From: a candidate division KSB1 bacterium
GTDB taxonomy: Bacteria > Zhuqueibacterota > Zhuqueibacteria > Residuimicrobiales > Krinioviventaceae
DNA length: 64,000 nt
NCBI GenBank assembly: GCA_034521575.1
Contig: JAXHMJ010000005.1
Span: forward strand, 558,001 to 622,000
Direction: 5' to 3'
The position numbers and the translations under genes are program-made. This document shows positions 1 through 8,852 of the stretch, one piece after another. The notes beneath the pieces are model-generated. The model made no database searches. It worked only from the letters and a program-made list of their open reading frames with translations, and was not told where the DNA came from. The stretch's first letter is position 1. Every line of letters begins with the position of its first letter.

Positions 1-829
1 GTTCAGCGGTCATTGCCTTATAGTCGGCAATCTGCTGTTCATTCCCGCCAATGAGCACAAAATGTACATTTCCGTCAAATTGTCGTATCACCGGTGGAGC
101 GCTGCGAATCAACAAATCCAGACCCTGGTAAGGTTCAAATGTTCCGTAATAGAGTATCAACGGCTTGTCCGGCAGGCCATAGTTTTGCCGCAGCGATTTT
201 TTATTGGCCGGGTTGGGGGGAAACACAATCGCATTATCCGCGACATTTTCAACAAGCAGACTTTTCTGTTCCGGAAAATGTTTTTCAACATACTGCTGTA
301 ATTCCGGACAGATGGTTATGATGCCCGAAGAACGCCGAATCACATAATGTTCCAGGCGCTCAAAAAGTCTGACCGGAAAAGACAGCCGGGTAAATTTAAA
401 ATTATCCAACTGCTGGGGCAAACTTGAATGCATATCATAAAGATGTGGGACATGATATTTCGCTGCCAGCCATGCGCCCCAGAATGCACCCTCTTCATGG
501 GAGTGAATAAAATCGTATCGATTTCGTCTGAGCAGTTTCCAGGTCAGCATGATCAGCGGTATATCCAGCAACACTTTGGTTTTTGACGGTCCGATCTTTA
601 TCGATTTGACGAACACCGGTTTTTTTGTCCGATGAATGGTTAAATTCGGGATATCAATATCCTGTCCAATCGGATAGGTGCACAGGTCGATTGTATGGCC
701 GAGCAGGGACAGCGCTTTAATACGGTGCAGCACGCTAAACGGCGTACCTCTGGGCTGAAACCAGGGTTGCGGCGCGATCATAAGTATACGTTTCTTTTCT
801 GAGCGTGAATGACGACGCATGTGTTTCAT
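1..829 (-). CDS. GT4-type glycosyltransferase, 3' end beyond the window
   Basis: A retaining glycosyltransferase of the GT-B fold that would add a sugar to the lipid-linked polysaccharide repeat on the cytoplasmic side. The first 276 codons are present; the C-terminus lies beyond position 1. Seen: a start at 829 with AAGGA about 8 bases upstream; an early RGTPFSV glycine loop typical of GT4 donors (RGTPF...LLGHTIDL); HSHEEGAFWG in the N-terminal lobe; and the start of the C-terminal Rossmann lobe (LILYYGTFEPYQGLDLLI, then VHFVLIGG). It is the last visible gene of the exopolysaccharide operon, 23 bases after the phosphoglycosyl transferase. The exact sugar cannot be told. Not listed as a complete frame because it is open at the window edge. 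Confidence 0.88.
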   Translation of the reverse strand, partial: MKHMRRHSRSEKKRILMIAPQPWFQPRGTPFSVLHRIKALSLLGHTIDLCTYPIGQDIDIPNLTIHRTKKPVFVKSIKIGPSKTKVLLDIPLIMLTWKLLRRNRYDFIHSHEEGAFWGAWLAAKYHVPHLYDMHSSLPQQLDNFKFTRLSFPVRLFERLEHYVIRRSSGIITICPELQQYVEKHFPEQKSLLVENVADNAIVFPPNPANKKSLRQNYGLPDKPLILYYGTFEPYQGLDLLIRSAPPVIRQFDGNVHFVLIGGNEQQIADYKAMTAE

Positions 830-852
830 TAAAAATTTCCTTACAGGATCAG

Positions 853-2310
853 TTACTGGGCTCCATATCCGGTGAGAACCACAAAAAAGGTTTTGATCAT
901 GATTTTCAAATCGAGGAAAAGCGACCAATTGTCAATGTATTCCAAATCCATTTTCATCCAGTCCTCAAATTCGATTCTGTTTCTGCCGCTTATTTGCCAA
1001 ATGCAGGTAATACCCGGTTTTAAACTCAAACGGCGCCGCTGCCAGACCTCGTATTGTTCAACTTCACTTTCCAGGGGCGGGCGCGGTCCGACAATACTCA
1101 TATCCCCTTTCAGTACATTCAAAAACTGGGGGAGTTCATCTATACTGGTGCGCCGAAGGAAATACCCGACTGAGGTTATTCGGGGATCTTTTTTCATCTT
1201 AAAAACAGGACCGGTCATTTCATTCTGCTGCATCAACTTTTCTTTTAATTTTTCAGCATCCACCACCATTGATCTGAATTTGAACAGGGTAAATTTTCGC
1301 CCGTTCAAGCCGATTCGTTCCTGTTTGAACAGCACCGGGCCTTTGGATGTCAATTTAATCAGCAGCGCAACTATCAGCATCACCGGCGAAAAAATCAACA
1401 AAACAGTAAAAGACACGATAATATCAATCACCCGTTTAACAAAAAGCTGCCATTCTTTGGCGTAAAATGGTTTAAATTCGAGCAGCGGGAACCCGTCAAA
1501 ATCGGTTTGCTGAACCTTGGCGACATGGGTCTGGTACAAATCCAGAGAAATAGAGGTGGGAACGCCGAGCTTTTCGCACTCCAGGATGGCCTCCTCGATC
1601 CTGTCCAGCCAGAGCCTCGGCACCACAAAAATCACCCGATCAATCACCAAGCGGTTGACCACGAAAGGAATATCTTCAATACGCCCAACCACCCGGTACC
1701 CTTCCACGGTTTCCCCGTACATATTGGGATCATCATCGATAATTCCGATAATATGCAGACCCCATCCGGCATGGCGTTTCACATGCCGGATGAATTCCAG
1801 GGCCCGTTCATTGGTGCCGACAATGAGCAAATTTTCCTGATAATAGCCGCTAGAGTAAACATGTTCAAGGATGAAAAAAAAGATTCCCTTTTCAGCCGCG
1901 ACACAGACAAAGGCGGTTGCCGAATAGACCAGGAAAAAGAGACGGCTGGCCATCTGGATTTTGAGCAGAAAGATAAAGCTGCCGGCAACAAGCGTGGCCC
2001 ATATACTGGAAATCACAAGCATTGCCAATAATTTCCGAAACGTCCTCAGCCGGTAGTCTCTGTAAATTCCGTTAAAATTAAAAATAAACGCCCATATCAG
2101 GGGAAATCCGATAAACATCAGCCAGTAATTCTGAGTGAAATAGATCACCCCCTGAAACGTCAAATCAATGGCATAGGCTTTGACATTAATGGCAAAGATA
2201 TCTCTGACAATCTCGTCGACAAAATAAGCAGCGAAAAAGGCAAAAAAGAGCATTGCCAGATCCAGAGTTTTCATCAGGCCTGCCAGAAAATTATCTTTGT
2301 CATTCAGCAT
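853..2310 (-). CDS. Polyprenyl-phosphate sugar phosphotransferase (WbaP/CpsE-like)
   Basis: Initiating enzyme of exopolysaccharide repeat-unit synthesis: transfers a sugar-1-phosphate from a UDP-sugar to undecaprenyl phosphate at the inner membrane. The 485 residues show the two-part layout of the family. The N-terminal part has about four membrane helices (within residues 10-130), followed by a Rossmann-like CoA-binding-type domain (NLLIVGTNERA near 165). The catalytic bacterial sugar-transferase domain begins near residue 292 with a membrane-embedding helix, then FKFRSM, TSIDELPQ, VGPRPP and KPGITCIWQISGR, all diagnostic. The gene abuts the epimerase directly (start codon next to its stop), so the two are translationally close. 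The sugar specificity (Glc, Gal or an acetamido sugar) is not determinable. Confidence 0.93.
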   Translation of the reverse strand: MLNDKDNFLAGLMKTLDLAMLFFAFFAAYFVDEIVRDIFAINVKAYAIDLTFQGVIYFTQNYWLMFIGFPLIWAFIFNFNGIYRDYRLRTFRKLLAMLVISSIWATLVAGSFIFLLKIQMASRLFFLVYSATAFVCVAAEKGIFFFILEHVYSSGYYQENLLIVGTNERALEFIRHVKRHAGWGLHIIGIIDDDPNMYGETVEGYRVVGRIEDIPFVVNRLVIDRVIFVVPRLWLDRIEEAILECEKLGVPTSISLDLYQTHVAKVQQTDFDGFPLLEFKPFYAKEWQLFVKRVIDIIVSFTVLLIFSPVMLIVALLIKLTSKGPVLFKQERIGLNGRKFTLFKFRSMVVDAEKLKEKLMQQNEMTGPVFKMKKDPRITSVGYFLRRTSIDELPQFLNVLKGDMSIVGPRPPLESEVEQYEVWQRRRLSLKPGITCIWQISGRNRIEFEDWMKMDLEYIDNWSLFLDLKIMIKTFFVVLTGYGAQ

Positions 2311-3282
2311 TTAAATTTTCACCTTTTTCACATCACTTCGGTGATCTGTGTACCAGTTTACGAATTGCTCAATGCCGTCTTCGATTGAAACCTGAGGCGC
2401 ATAGCCCAGATCCTGCCGGGCTTTGGAGATATCTGCAAAAGTAATAGGGACATCTCCTTTTTGAGCAGGGAGAAAAGTCAGATTGGCTTTGCGGTCCAGT
2501 GCTTTTTCGACAAGTCCGATCATAGCTAAAAGAGGAACGGTTTTGGACTCACCGAGATTATAAATATTGTACCCATCGCAATGATCAATCGCGCCTATAA
2601 TCCCCTGGATGATATCATCTATAAAAGTATAATCTCTTCTGCTGTCGCCATTGCCAAAGACGGGAACCGGTTCTCCCTGATCGATGAGTCGCGTGAACTT
2701 GTGAATAGCCATATCGGGACGCTGGCGCGGGCCATAAACGGTAAAAAATCTCAAACAGTTGACCGAGATATCATAGAGACTGTGGTACGTATAGCAGAGC
2801 AATTCCCCGGCTTTTTTAGTGGCCGCATAGGGTGAAACGGGATTATCAACAAAATCCTGTTCATGGAACGGCGTCTTTCTGTTGGCGCCGTACACAGAGG
2901 AACTGGACGCAAATATGAATTTTTTCACTCCGCACTCTCTGGCCAGCTCCAGAAGATGCGTTGTTCCCTGAACGTTCACTTGTTCGTAAAGCAGAGGTTT
3001 TTCGATTGAAGGCCGTACACCGGCGCGTGCAGCCAGGTGAATAAACACATCAAAGGGACGTGTAGCCAATTTGGTTTTAAGGGTGGGATAATCGCGAATA
3101 TCCGCTTTAATCAGGTTATATCTGTTATTCTGCAGACAAGTTTTGATATTTGATCGTTTGATATCCGGGTTGTAATAGGAATTAAAGTTATCAACAACTG
3201 TTATCACATGACCTTTATCTAAAAGGGCCTGGCTTAAATGGGAACCAATAAATCCGGCCCCGCCTGTTATCAGTATATTCAT
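2311..3282 (-). CDS. NAD-dependent sugar-nucleotide epimerase, UDP-glucuronate 4-epimerase-like
   Basis: Extended short-chain dehydrogenase that epimerises a UDP-sugar, most likely UDP-glucuronate to UDP-galacturonate, supplying the polysaccharide pathway. Of 323 residues the N-terminus carries the NAD-binding GGAGFIGSH loop; SSSSVYGANRKTPF and YAATKKAGE give the catalytic Ser/Tyr-x3-Lys set near residues 125-160. The stretch FFTVYGPRQRPDMAIHKF is the form seen in UDP-glucuronate 4-epimerases rather than GalE (inference from family knowledge). Length is slightly short of the usual 330-350. It lies between the Wzc-like kinase (13 bases) and the phosphoglycosyl transferase in one minus-strand operon. 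An alternative is another UDP-hexose 4-epimerase. Confidence 0.9.
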   Translation of the reverse strand: MNILITGGAGFIGSHLSQALLDKGHVITVVDNFNSYYNPDIKRSNIKTCLQNNRYNLIKADIRDYPTLKTKLATRPFDVFIHLAARAGVRPSIEKPLLYEQVNVQGTTHLLELARECGVKKFIFASSSSVYGANRKTPFHEQDFVDNPVSPYAATKKAGELLCYTYHSLYDISVNCLRFFTVYGPRQRPDMAIHKFTRLIDQGEPVPVFGNGDSRRDYTFIDDIIQGIIGAIDHCDGYNIYNLGESKTVPLLAMIGLVEKALDRKANLTFLPAQKGDVPITFADISKARQDLGYAPQVSIEDGIEQFVNWYTDHRSDVKKVKI

Positions 3283-3294
3283 AGTTTACAAATT

Positions 3295-5601
3295 TTAATA
3301 GTGATAATAACTGTAATATTCTTTAACCTGCTCCTCTTGATTTCCGTTTAAAATGGCGCCGATTAAATTTGCCGGAACAGTATTAAAAACTTCCAGGCGT
3401 TTTTTAATATGAGCGCTGTTTGTCATGCCCACGCGAACCACAAGAGCAACGGCGTCCATTTGGGTTCCCAAAACCACAGAATCGGTAGCCGCGTCCAGCG
3501 GTGGGGTATCAAAAATTATAAATTCAAACTTTCGTTTGGCTTCCAGGAGAAAGCGTTCCATATAGCGTGATCCCAAAAGTTCAGAAGGATTGGGGATCAT
3601 GGAACCGCAACTCACAAGCGACAAATTGGGGATATGCGTTTTTTGCACCAAACCGCTCAATGCATAACTGTTGTTGAGGTAATTGGTCAATCCCGGTTCT
3701 TTTTTACAGTCAAATGTGTTGTGCTGAACACCGCGCCTTAAATCGCCGTCCACCAAGAGTGTGCTCGAACGTTGCTGAGCCAAAATGATGGCCAAATTAC
3801 TGGCGGTAAATGATTTGCCCTCGCCGGGCTGTGTACTGGTAATGAGCAGTGTATTGATCTGTCCGATCTCTTTGGAAAACATGAGATGCGTGCGCAAAGA
3901 CCGGTAAGCCTCCCCTACCGAAGTGGGCGAATAGTCGTGCGTCACCAGCTGCTTGTCTATATATTTTGCTTTTTCATAGTCCGAATATTCCGGGATATCT
4001 GAAAATTTCACATGTGGAATATCAGCCAAAACCTTGAGATGTAAAGTATTTTCAACATCTGATGACGTGTGAATTTTCCTGTCGAACAGATCGATTACGA
4101 TTGACAAAAGAATTCCAAGAAGCAGTCCGAGTCCACCTCCCATCATGGCGCTCATTTTCTTACTGGGGTTGATTGTTGAAGTCGGCTCTTGTGCGGGTTC
4201 CATAATGCGTATGGTTTCTCCGGTCACAGATTCCGACACCAGCATTTTTTGAATTTCCGTATAAAGATAAGAATAGAGCTGGTCATCAATTTTTTGATTG
4301 CGTTCCAGTTTCATTAATCTGTATTCGTTCGCCGGAAGCTGTTTGAGCTGCGCATCCAGCTCTTTGGCGCGTTTCTTAAAATCAACTTCTCTCGCGACCA
4401 ATTCGTTTCGATAGTGCGAAGCGTACTGTATGATTTGATTTTGTGTATCTTCAATTCTCTGTTTGATCGCCAGCAGCTGTGGATTTTCCGGAGAATACTG
4501 CCTGTACAACTCGTCATACTCCTTTTCGAGGCTGATCAGCTTCTGCCGAAAAATTCGAAGCTCGGGTTCTTCTTCCAGAGCAGGAAATCGGGACAATTCG
4601 TGGACGATAAGACGTCGAAGCTCATCCTCGTCCGTTTGCAAAGAATCGAGTTTATCCAGATAACTGGTCAGCAGCTTTCTTTGTTGCGGCAGTTCGCGTA
4701 ATTTTGCATTCACTTGAGAAATTTCATCCAGCAATTTTTGCCGTTCGCTGTCAAGCGCCAGGGGATATCTTGAATAGAAATTGCTTAGAGCCCCTTCGCT
4801 CTCTTTAACATTTTTCTCAGCCGCACTGAGTTTTTTCTGAAGCATTTTGCGGTAGCTGTCAATATCACGTGATTCCAGCACCATGGTTTCATCCACATAA
4901 ACCTGGGCAATGCGGTTCAGCTTTTTCGGCAATACTTTGGGATCGGTTCCGATCATTTCCAGAACCATAAAATTACCGGAACGACTGAACCGCGGCGTCA
5001 CAGCGTTTCCTACTTGCTGAACTGCCTGCTTGAAGGGCTGAATCCGGAATGAAGCCTTGTTTTTGAACTTTACAAATTCAGGATTCAAACGAAAAGACAA
5101 ACCGTTCACATTTCGGTTGTTTTCAACCGCTTCCCATACAGACGCGCTATCGATAATCGTGCCGTTTTGGAGCAGATAATAGTCGCCTAAACCCGTCACC
5201 TTGATCTGATAGTTGCCGTCGACAGGATCCTGGGTGGTACGATAGTCCTGAAAAATATCTTCCAGACGCTCATGTGTGCTGTCAGTGAGTACAAACGCCT
5301 CTCCCAGAGCCGAAGCAATTCGCTCGGAAAACATCCGGCTTCTGATTTCCGCCTGACGGACGTCATCTAAAAGACGGCCTTCACTATCACCCAGTTTTTT
5401 AGACTGTATAGTAACCGTGCATTTATATTTAGGAACTTGATTGGCAGCGTGATAATAGAACGGGATGGCCACCAGAACACAAAGGACAAGTATTATCCAC
5501 TTGCGTTTCCATATACCGCGCATATATTTAGAAAAATTAACCTGAGGTGCTTCACTCGGATCAATTTGTTGATCTGTGATATCATATTCTTCGTATGCCA
5601 T
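3295..5601 (-). CDS. Wzc-like polysaccharide co-polymerase with tyrosine autokinase domain
   Basis: Inner-membrane protein that controls chain length and links polymerisation to export, with a fused bacterial tyrosine kinase. The 768 residues run: short cytoplasmic N-terminus, TM near 34-52 (WIILVLCVLVAIPFYY), Wzz-type periplasmic region with long coiled coils (about 255-440), second TM near 490-510, then the BY-kinase. Kinase motifs: Walker A QPGEGKS (about 591-597), A' LLVDGDLRR (about 615-623), Walker B FIIFDTPP (about 694-701). The C-terminus is a tyrosine cluster, YYSYYHY, the expected autophosphorylation tail. It sits 14 bases after the Wza-like exporter. Its activity would be set by tail phosphorylation; no cognate phosphatase is seen in the window. 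Confidence 0.95.
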   Translation of the reverse strand: MAYEEYDITDQQIDPSEAPQVNFSKYMRGIWKRKWIILVLCVLVAIPFYYHAANQVPKYKCTVTIQSKKLGDSEGRLLDDVRQAEIRSRMFSERIASALGEAFVLTDSTHERLEDIFQDYRTTQDPVDGNYQIKVTGLGDYYLLQNGTIIDSASVWEAVENNRNVNGLSFRLNPEFVKFKNKASFRIQPFKQAVQQVGNAVTPRFSRSGNFMVLEMIGTDPKVLPKKLNRIAQVYVDETMVLESRDIDSYRKMLQKKLSAAEKNVKESEGALSNFYSRYPLALDSERQKLLDEISQVNAKLRELPQQRKLLTSYLDKLDSLQTDEDELRRLIVHELSRFPALEEEPELRIFRQKLISLEKEYDELYRQYSPENPQLLAIKQRIEDTQNQIIQYASHYRNELVAREVDFKKRAKELDAQLKQLPANEYRLMKLERNQKIDDQLYSYLYTEIQKMLVSESVTGETIRIMEPAQEPTSTINPSKKMSAMMGGGLGLLLGILLSIVIDLFDRKIHTSSDVENTLHLKVLADIPHVKFSDIPEYSDYEKAKYIDKQLVTHDYSPTSVGEAYRSLRTHLMFSKEIGQINTLLITSTQPGEGKSFTASNLAIILAQQRSSTLLVDGDLRRGVQHNTFDCKKEPGLTNYLNNSYALSGLVQKTHIPNLSLVSCGSMIPNPSELLGSRYMERFLLEAKRKFEFIIFDTPPLDAATDSVVLGTQMDAVALVVRVGMTNSAHIKKRLEVFNTVPANLIGAILNGNQEEQVKEYYSYYHY

Positions 5602-5615
5602 AGCAAAAAACTAGT

Positions 5616-6311
5616 TTAGTTTGTTCGTTCCTGGATTGTGTAATACAGCAAGAGCATCGTTGATGCAAAATTCACATACCGAAATACATCATACAAGCTG
5701 AGCCGGTTTACCCGCGGTGCAACAATCTCGTCTCCCGACTGTATTCCTATTTCCCGTAAAGAAGTGCCGCTGTATATTGCGTCACGAAAATTTTTATAGA
5801 TAATGACTCCGTTGCGAAGGATGTAAATATCTTCCATGCGGATACTGCTGCCGACACCTCCGGCCTCTGCAACCACATCCCAGAGAGAAATAGAGGGGTC
5901 AAATCTGTACATTCCGGATTCACCGAATTCGCCCACCATCGATATGCGGATCAGTGGAAATAAAAGAATTTTCGGGTTTCTCGCATAGGGTTGCAGAACT
6001 TGCTGGATTTTTTCAGTTGCTTCTTCTACTGTCATTCCCGACAACTTTACTGTGCCAATGGGACCAAGACGCACATACCCTTCTCCGTCAAGCGCGTATT
6101 CCCGGTCATGAAAATTAGTGATGAAACGATTCTGCGGTGTGTTCAAGTCATCTTCATAAATCATCAGACGCAAACCGTCACCTGGATTAAACCGGTATGT
6201 CTTTGTTGTGTCCGGCAGCATAAAGTCGTTCTGAGCATAGCCGGGTGATATACATCCCAAAGAAAAAATAACCGCGACAAATAAGACAAGGTTGATACTC
6301 TTCATATTCAT
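5616..6311 (-). CDS. Wza-like polysaccharide export protein (Poly_export/SLBB)
   Basis: Outer-envelope exporter for the polysaccharide. The 231 residues start with a signal peptide (NLVLFVAVIFSLG...PGYAQ). The Poly_export domain follows (YRFNPGDGLRLMIYEDD to about residue 110, with the DGEGYVRLGPIGTVKLSGMT pattern). One SLBB repeat follows (ISMVGEFGESGMYRF...LWDVVAEAGG), then a predicted C-terminal helix (YVNFASTMLLLYYTI). The C-terminal helix suggests that, as in short Wza relatives, the protein ends in a membrane span. A Cys in SLGC might be a lipidation site, but the preceding residues do not fit a strong lipobox. It lies between the STAS-HTH gene and the Wzc-like kinase, the normal partner. 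Confidence 0.92.
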   Translation of the reverse strand: MNMKSINLVLFVAVIFSLGCISPGYAQNDFMLPDTTKTYRFNPGDGLRLMIYEDDLNTPQNRFITNFHDREYALDGEGYVRLGPIGTVKLSGMTVEEATEKIQQVLQPYARNPKILLFPLIRISMVGEFGESGMYRFDPSISLWDVVAEAGGVGSSIRMEDIYILRNGVIIYKNFRDAIYSGTSLREIGIQSGDEIVAPRVNRLSLYDVFRYVNFASTMLLLYYTIQERTN

Positions 6312-6320
6312 TCCATAAAA

Positions 6321-7067
6321 TTATCGTGAACGGTAATAACGGAAACGCTTTTCCTGGGTATCAAGTCCCAGATGCTTTAACAGCCGCCGCAATTGAAAAT
6401 AATTAACCCTGGAAAACCCGAATTCTTCCGTATTGAGCCGTTTTTTAAGGGTTATGGTCTTTGCGCCCGGTTCCTGTAAAACAGCTTGTTTAATTTTTTC
6501 ATTCAACGGCAGATCGGCCCGGGGATGTGTTTCTTTTCTTTCAGAACGGGGTTTGGATGTTGGTTCAGGCCGTTCTGTTTCCGAAAGAGTTTGCCGGGCA
6601 GGTGTTGCAGGCGCTTGACGGGTTACAGGCTTTTTATCTTGCATTTTTTCGGTTTGAAGCTCCGGTGTTTCACCAGAGGCTGCTATTACGGGGAGCCGGT
6701 GAATGTCCCGGCAAAAATCAAATTCATCTATGGCTTCCTCGATTGTCTCATATGTGGAAATAATCCGATTAAATTCCAGCATTTCAAACACCTCCAGAAC
6801 GCCGGGAAGCATATGACAAAGCTTCAGATTTCCACTCCGCTCTTTTATCCCTCGTATTTCACTGACAAACACGCTCCACCCCGCACTGCTTACATATTGT
6901 ACGGATTCCATGTCTACAACGTATTGAACAATTCCTTGTTCCAGCATTTTATTGATAATTTTATGGAATTCAGGCGCTGTGCTCGTATCAATGAAACCTG
7001 AAGTCTTTAAAAGAGCAATATCCTTGAGCATACCTACGTAATGTACTTGAATGTCGAGACCTTCCAT
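6321..7067 (-). CDS. STAS-domain protein with a C-terminal helix-turn-helix-like domain
   Basis: First gene of the polysaccharide operon, 248 residues. Residues 1-115 form a STAS (anti-sigma antagonist, SpoIIAA-like) domain. VVDMESVQYVSSAGWSVFVS carries the conserved serine pair where such proteins are phosphorylated. The middle (about 120-185) is proline- and charge-rich and probably a linker. The last 60 residues (from LNEKIKQAVLQEPGAKTITL to KHLGLDTQEKRFRYYRSR) look like a small winged-helix-type domain; this is inference from the helix pattern, not a named family. A partner-switching input coupled to a DNA- or protein-binding output would fit control of the operon. Start chosen for AAAGGG 4 bases ahead. 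No anti-sigma kinase gene is seen nearby. Confidence 0.8.
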   Translation of the reverse strand: MEGLDIQVHYVGMLKDIALLKTSGFIDTSTAPEFHKIINKMLEQGIVQYVVDMESVQYVSSAGWSVFVSEIRGIKERSGNLKLCHMLPGVLEVFEMLEFNRIISTYETIEEAIDEFDFCRDIHRLPVIAASGETPELQTEKMQDKKPVTRQAPATPARQTLSETERPEPTSKPRSERKETHPRADLPLNEKIKQAVLQEPGAKTITLKKRLNTEEFGFSRVNYFQLRRLLKHLGLDTQEKRFRYYRSR

Positions 7068-7140
7068 AAGCCCTTTTAATTTCCTTTATTCCTCCGGGTC
7101 CCTAATAAATCCATTTAATTATAATACTAGAATACATTAT

Positions 7141-7181
7141 AAAAGCAAAGTCGGTGCCACGCTGCCGCCGACTTTGCTTTT
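7141..7181. terminator. Strong hairpin between glgA and the polysaccharide operon
   Basis: Perfect 14-bp inverted repeat: arms 7141-7154 and 7168-7181, loop 13 bases. A T-rich tract flanks it on both strands (CTTTTCTTTT on plus, CTTTTATAA on minus). On the minus strand it follows glgA and precedes the operon start at 7067, so it most likely ends glgA transcription and insulates the operon. A TATAAT hexamer on the minus strand (7123-7118) could be the -10 of the operon promoter, but no good -35 is seen. Confidence 0.75.
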
Positions 7182-7299
7182 CTTTTAAATACTTTTTAAA
7201 CAATATTTTATAATTATTACATCTATCGCAGTTCCATGATGAGATGTTTTAAACTGTACAGCATTGATACAAAATTTTTCAGAGTAAAACAAAACACGT

Positions 7300-8787
7300 T
7301 CAACTGTTCTTTTTTTCGATCATATCCTGGTATAGCTGCAGATAGTTTTCAGCGGCGGCTTTCCATGAATAATCCGCCTGCATGCCACGCAACTGGAGGG
7401 TGACCCAGGTTTTGCGGTCCGAATAGGTTTTTACAGCATTCTGCAGCGCACTCAGCATTGATTTGCTGTCATAGTCTGTGAAAACAAAACCATTGCCAGT
7501 TTCAGGGTTCTGAACAAAATCAGTAATAGTGTCCGCAAGGCCACCGGTTTTACGCACAACCGGCACGGTACCATATCGCAGACTGTAAAGCTGATTCAAT
7601 CCGCTGGGTTCAAAGCGGGAGGGCATTAAAAACACATCACTGGATGCCTCGATTTTATGAGCCAATGTTTCATCAAAGGTCAAAAAGGCAGCAATTTTTT
7701 GGGGATATTTTTTCATCATATCCTGCCAAAATTTGTGATACATTGGATCACCGGTACCGAGCACAACAATCTGCAGATTCATCTTTAGCATATCATCAAT
7801 AGCTTCGCTGATGATATCAAATCCTTTTTGTTCTGCAAGTCGCGAGATAATGCCAACCAAAATGGTGTTTTCATCATAGGGCAATTTTGCCTCTTTTAAA
7901 AGCGCTTTTTTATTCTCGCTTTTTTGATCCAGAGAATCCACATCATAATTCGCATCGATCAGAGGATCGGTCTTTGGATCCCAGACATTATAATCGACAC
8001 CATTCAGGATTCCATACAAATCGTTCTTGCGCTGTAAAAGTTCTTCCTGCAATCCGGCGGCCGATTCCTGATTGTCCAAAATTTCCCCGGCGTAGGTCGG
8101 GCTCACTGTTGAAATGGCATCCGCCGTCACCAATCCTGCTCTGAGAAAATTAATTTTATCATATTTGATCAGGTCATCGTCGGGCGATAAATCATTCATA
8201 CACCCCGATTTTGTCAAGGCATCTGTGGAAAAATCTCCCTGATAGGCCATATTGTGGATTGAAAGAAGAGTTGATGTATCATCAAAAAAACCGTCGTCCA
8301 GATTTTGGTGTTTTAAAAACCAGGGAAGCAGTGCGGTCTGCCAGTCATTACAATGGATAACCTGAGGTTTCCAATGCAGAATACGCATCATTTCAATGAC
8401 CGCACGACAAAACAGCATAAAACGCTCGGGGTTGTCAGAAAATGCTTTACCCGTTTGGGGATCGACATATAGATCTTTACGACCGAAAAACGGTTTGTGT
8501 TCGAGCAAATAAACCTGCACTTTGGAATCCGGTAGAAAAGCGGATTTTGCACTGACTGTATATTCTTTACCGCACATCTTGATGGGTATTTTTTTCAGGC
8601 GAATGACATCCCTGAGCACAAATTTTCTTTCGCTTATTCCTCCATACCGCGGCATAATCACACGAATATCATGCCCCTTATCGTGCAGTTTTTTGGGGAG
8701 CGCGCCGGCAACATCTGCCAGCCCCCCGGTTTTAGCAAACGGTGTCACCTCAGAGGAAAGCATCAATATTCTGAGCCGATTTTTCAT
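7300..8787 (-). CDS. glgA: Glycogen synthase (ADP-glucose, GT5)
   Basis: Transfers glucose from ADP-glucose to the growing alpha-1,4-glucan; cytoplasmic, storage polysaccharide synthesis. The 495 residues match the bacterial GlgA length. Seen: the N-terminal donor motif EVTPFAKTGGLADV (Lys of KTGGL binds ADP-glucose), VIHCNDWQTALLP, LLSIHNMAYQG, the domain-linking GILNGVDYNVWDP, VGIISRLAEQKGFD, and the C-terminal PSRFEPSGLNQLYSLRYGT, with VRKTGGLADTI as the second signature. The gene stands alone; no glgB, glgC or glgP is in the window. It is flanked downstream by the 7141-7181 hairpin. Upstream, 65 bases separate it from the TPR lipoprotein gene. Confidence 0.97.
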   Translation of the reverse strand: MKNRLRILMLSSEVTPFAKTGGLADVAGALPKKLHDKGHDIRVIMPRYGGISERKFVLRDVIRLKKIPIKMCGKEYTVSAKSAFLPDSKVQVYLLEHKPFFGRKDLYVDPQTGKAFSDNPERFMLFCRAVIEMMRILHWKPQVIHCNDWQTALLPWFLKHQNLDDGFFDDTSTLLSIHNMAYQGDFSTDALTKSGCMNDLSPDDDLIKYDKINFLRAGLVTADAISTVSPTYAGEILDNQESAAGLQEELLQRKNDLYGILNGVDYNVWDPKTDPLIDANYDVDSLDQKSENKKALLKEAKLPYDENTILVGIISRLAEQKGFDIISEAIDDMLKMNLQIVVLGTGDPMYHKFWQDMMKKYPQKIAAFLTFDETLAHKIEASSDVFLMPSRFEPSGLNQLYSLRYGTVPVVRKTGGLADTITDFVQNPETGNGFVFTDYDSKSMLSALQNAVKTYSDRKTWVTLQLRGMQADYSWKAAAENYLQLYQDMIEKKNS

Positions 8788-8852
8788 AGGTTATCCTGTA
8801 TCTTGTTCAGAAAAACAATTAATCTTATTCGATTTCCATGGGTTCAGAGCAG

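Noticed and set aside
872-2031. Plus-strand open frames of 197 and 174 codons
   Set aside because: They are shadows of the sugar-phosphotransferase gene on the other strand and have no protein-like features.
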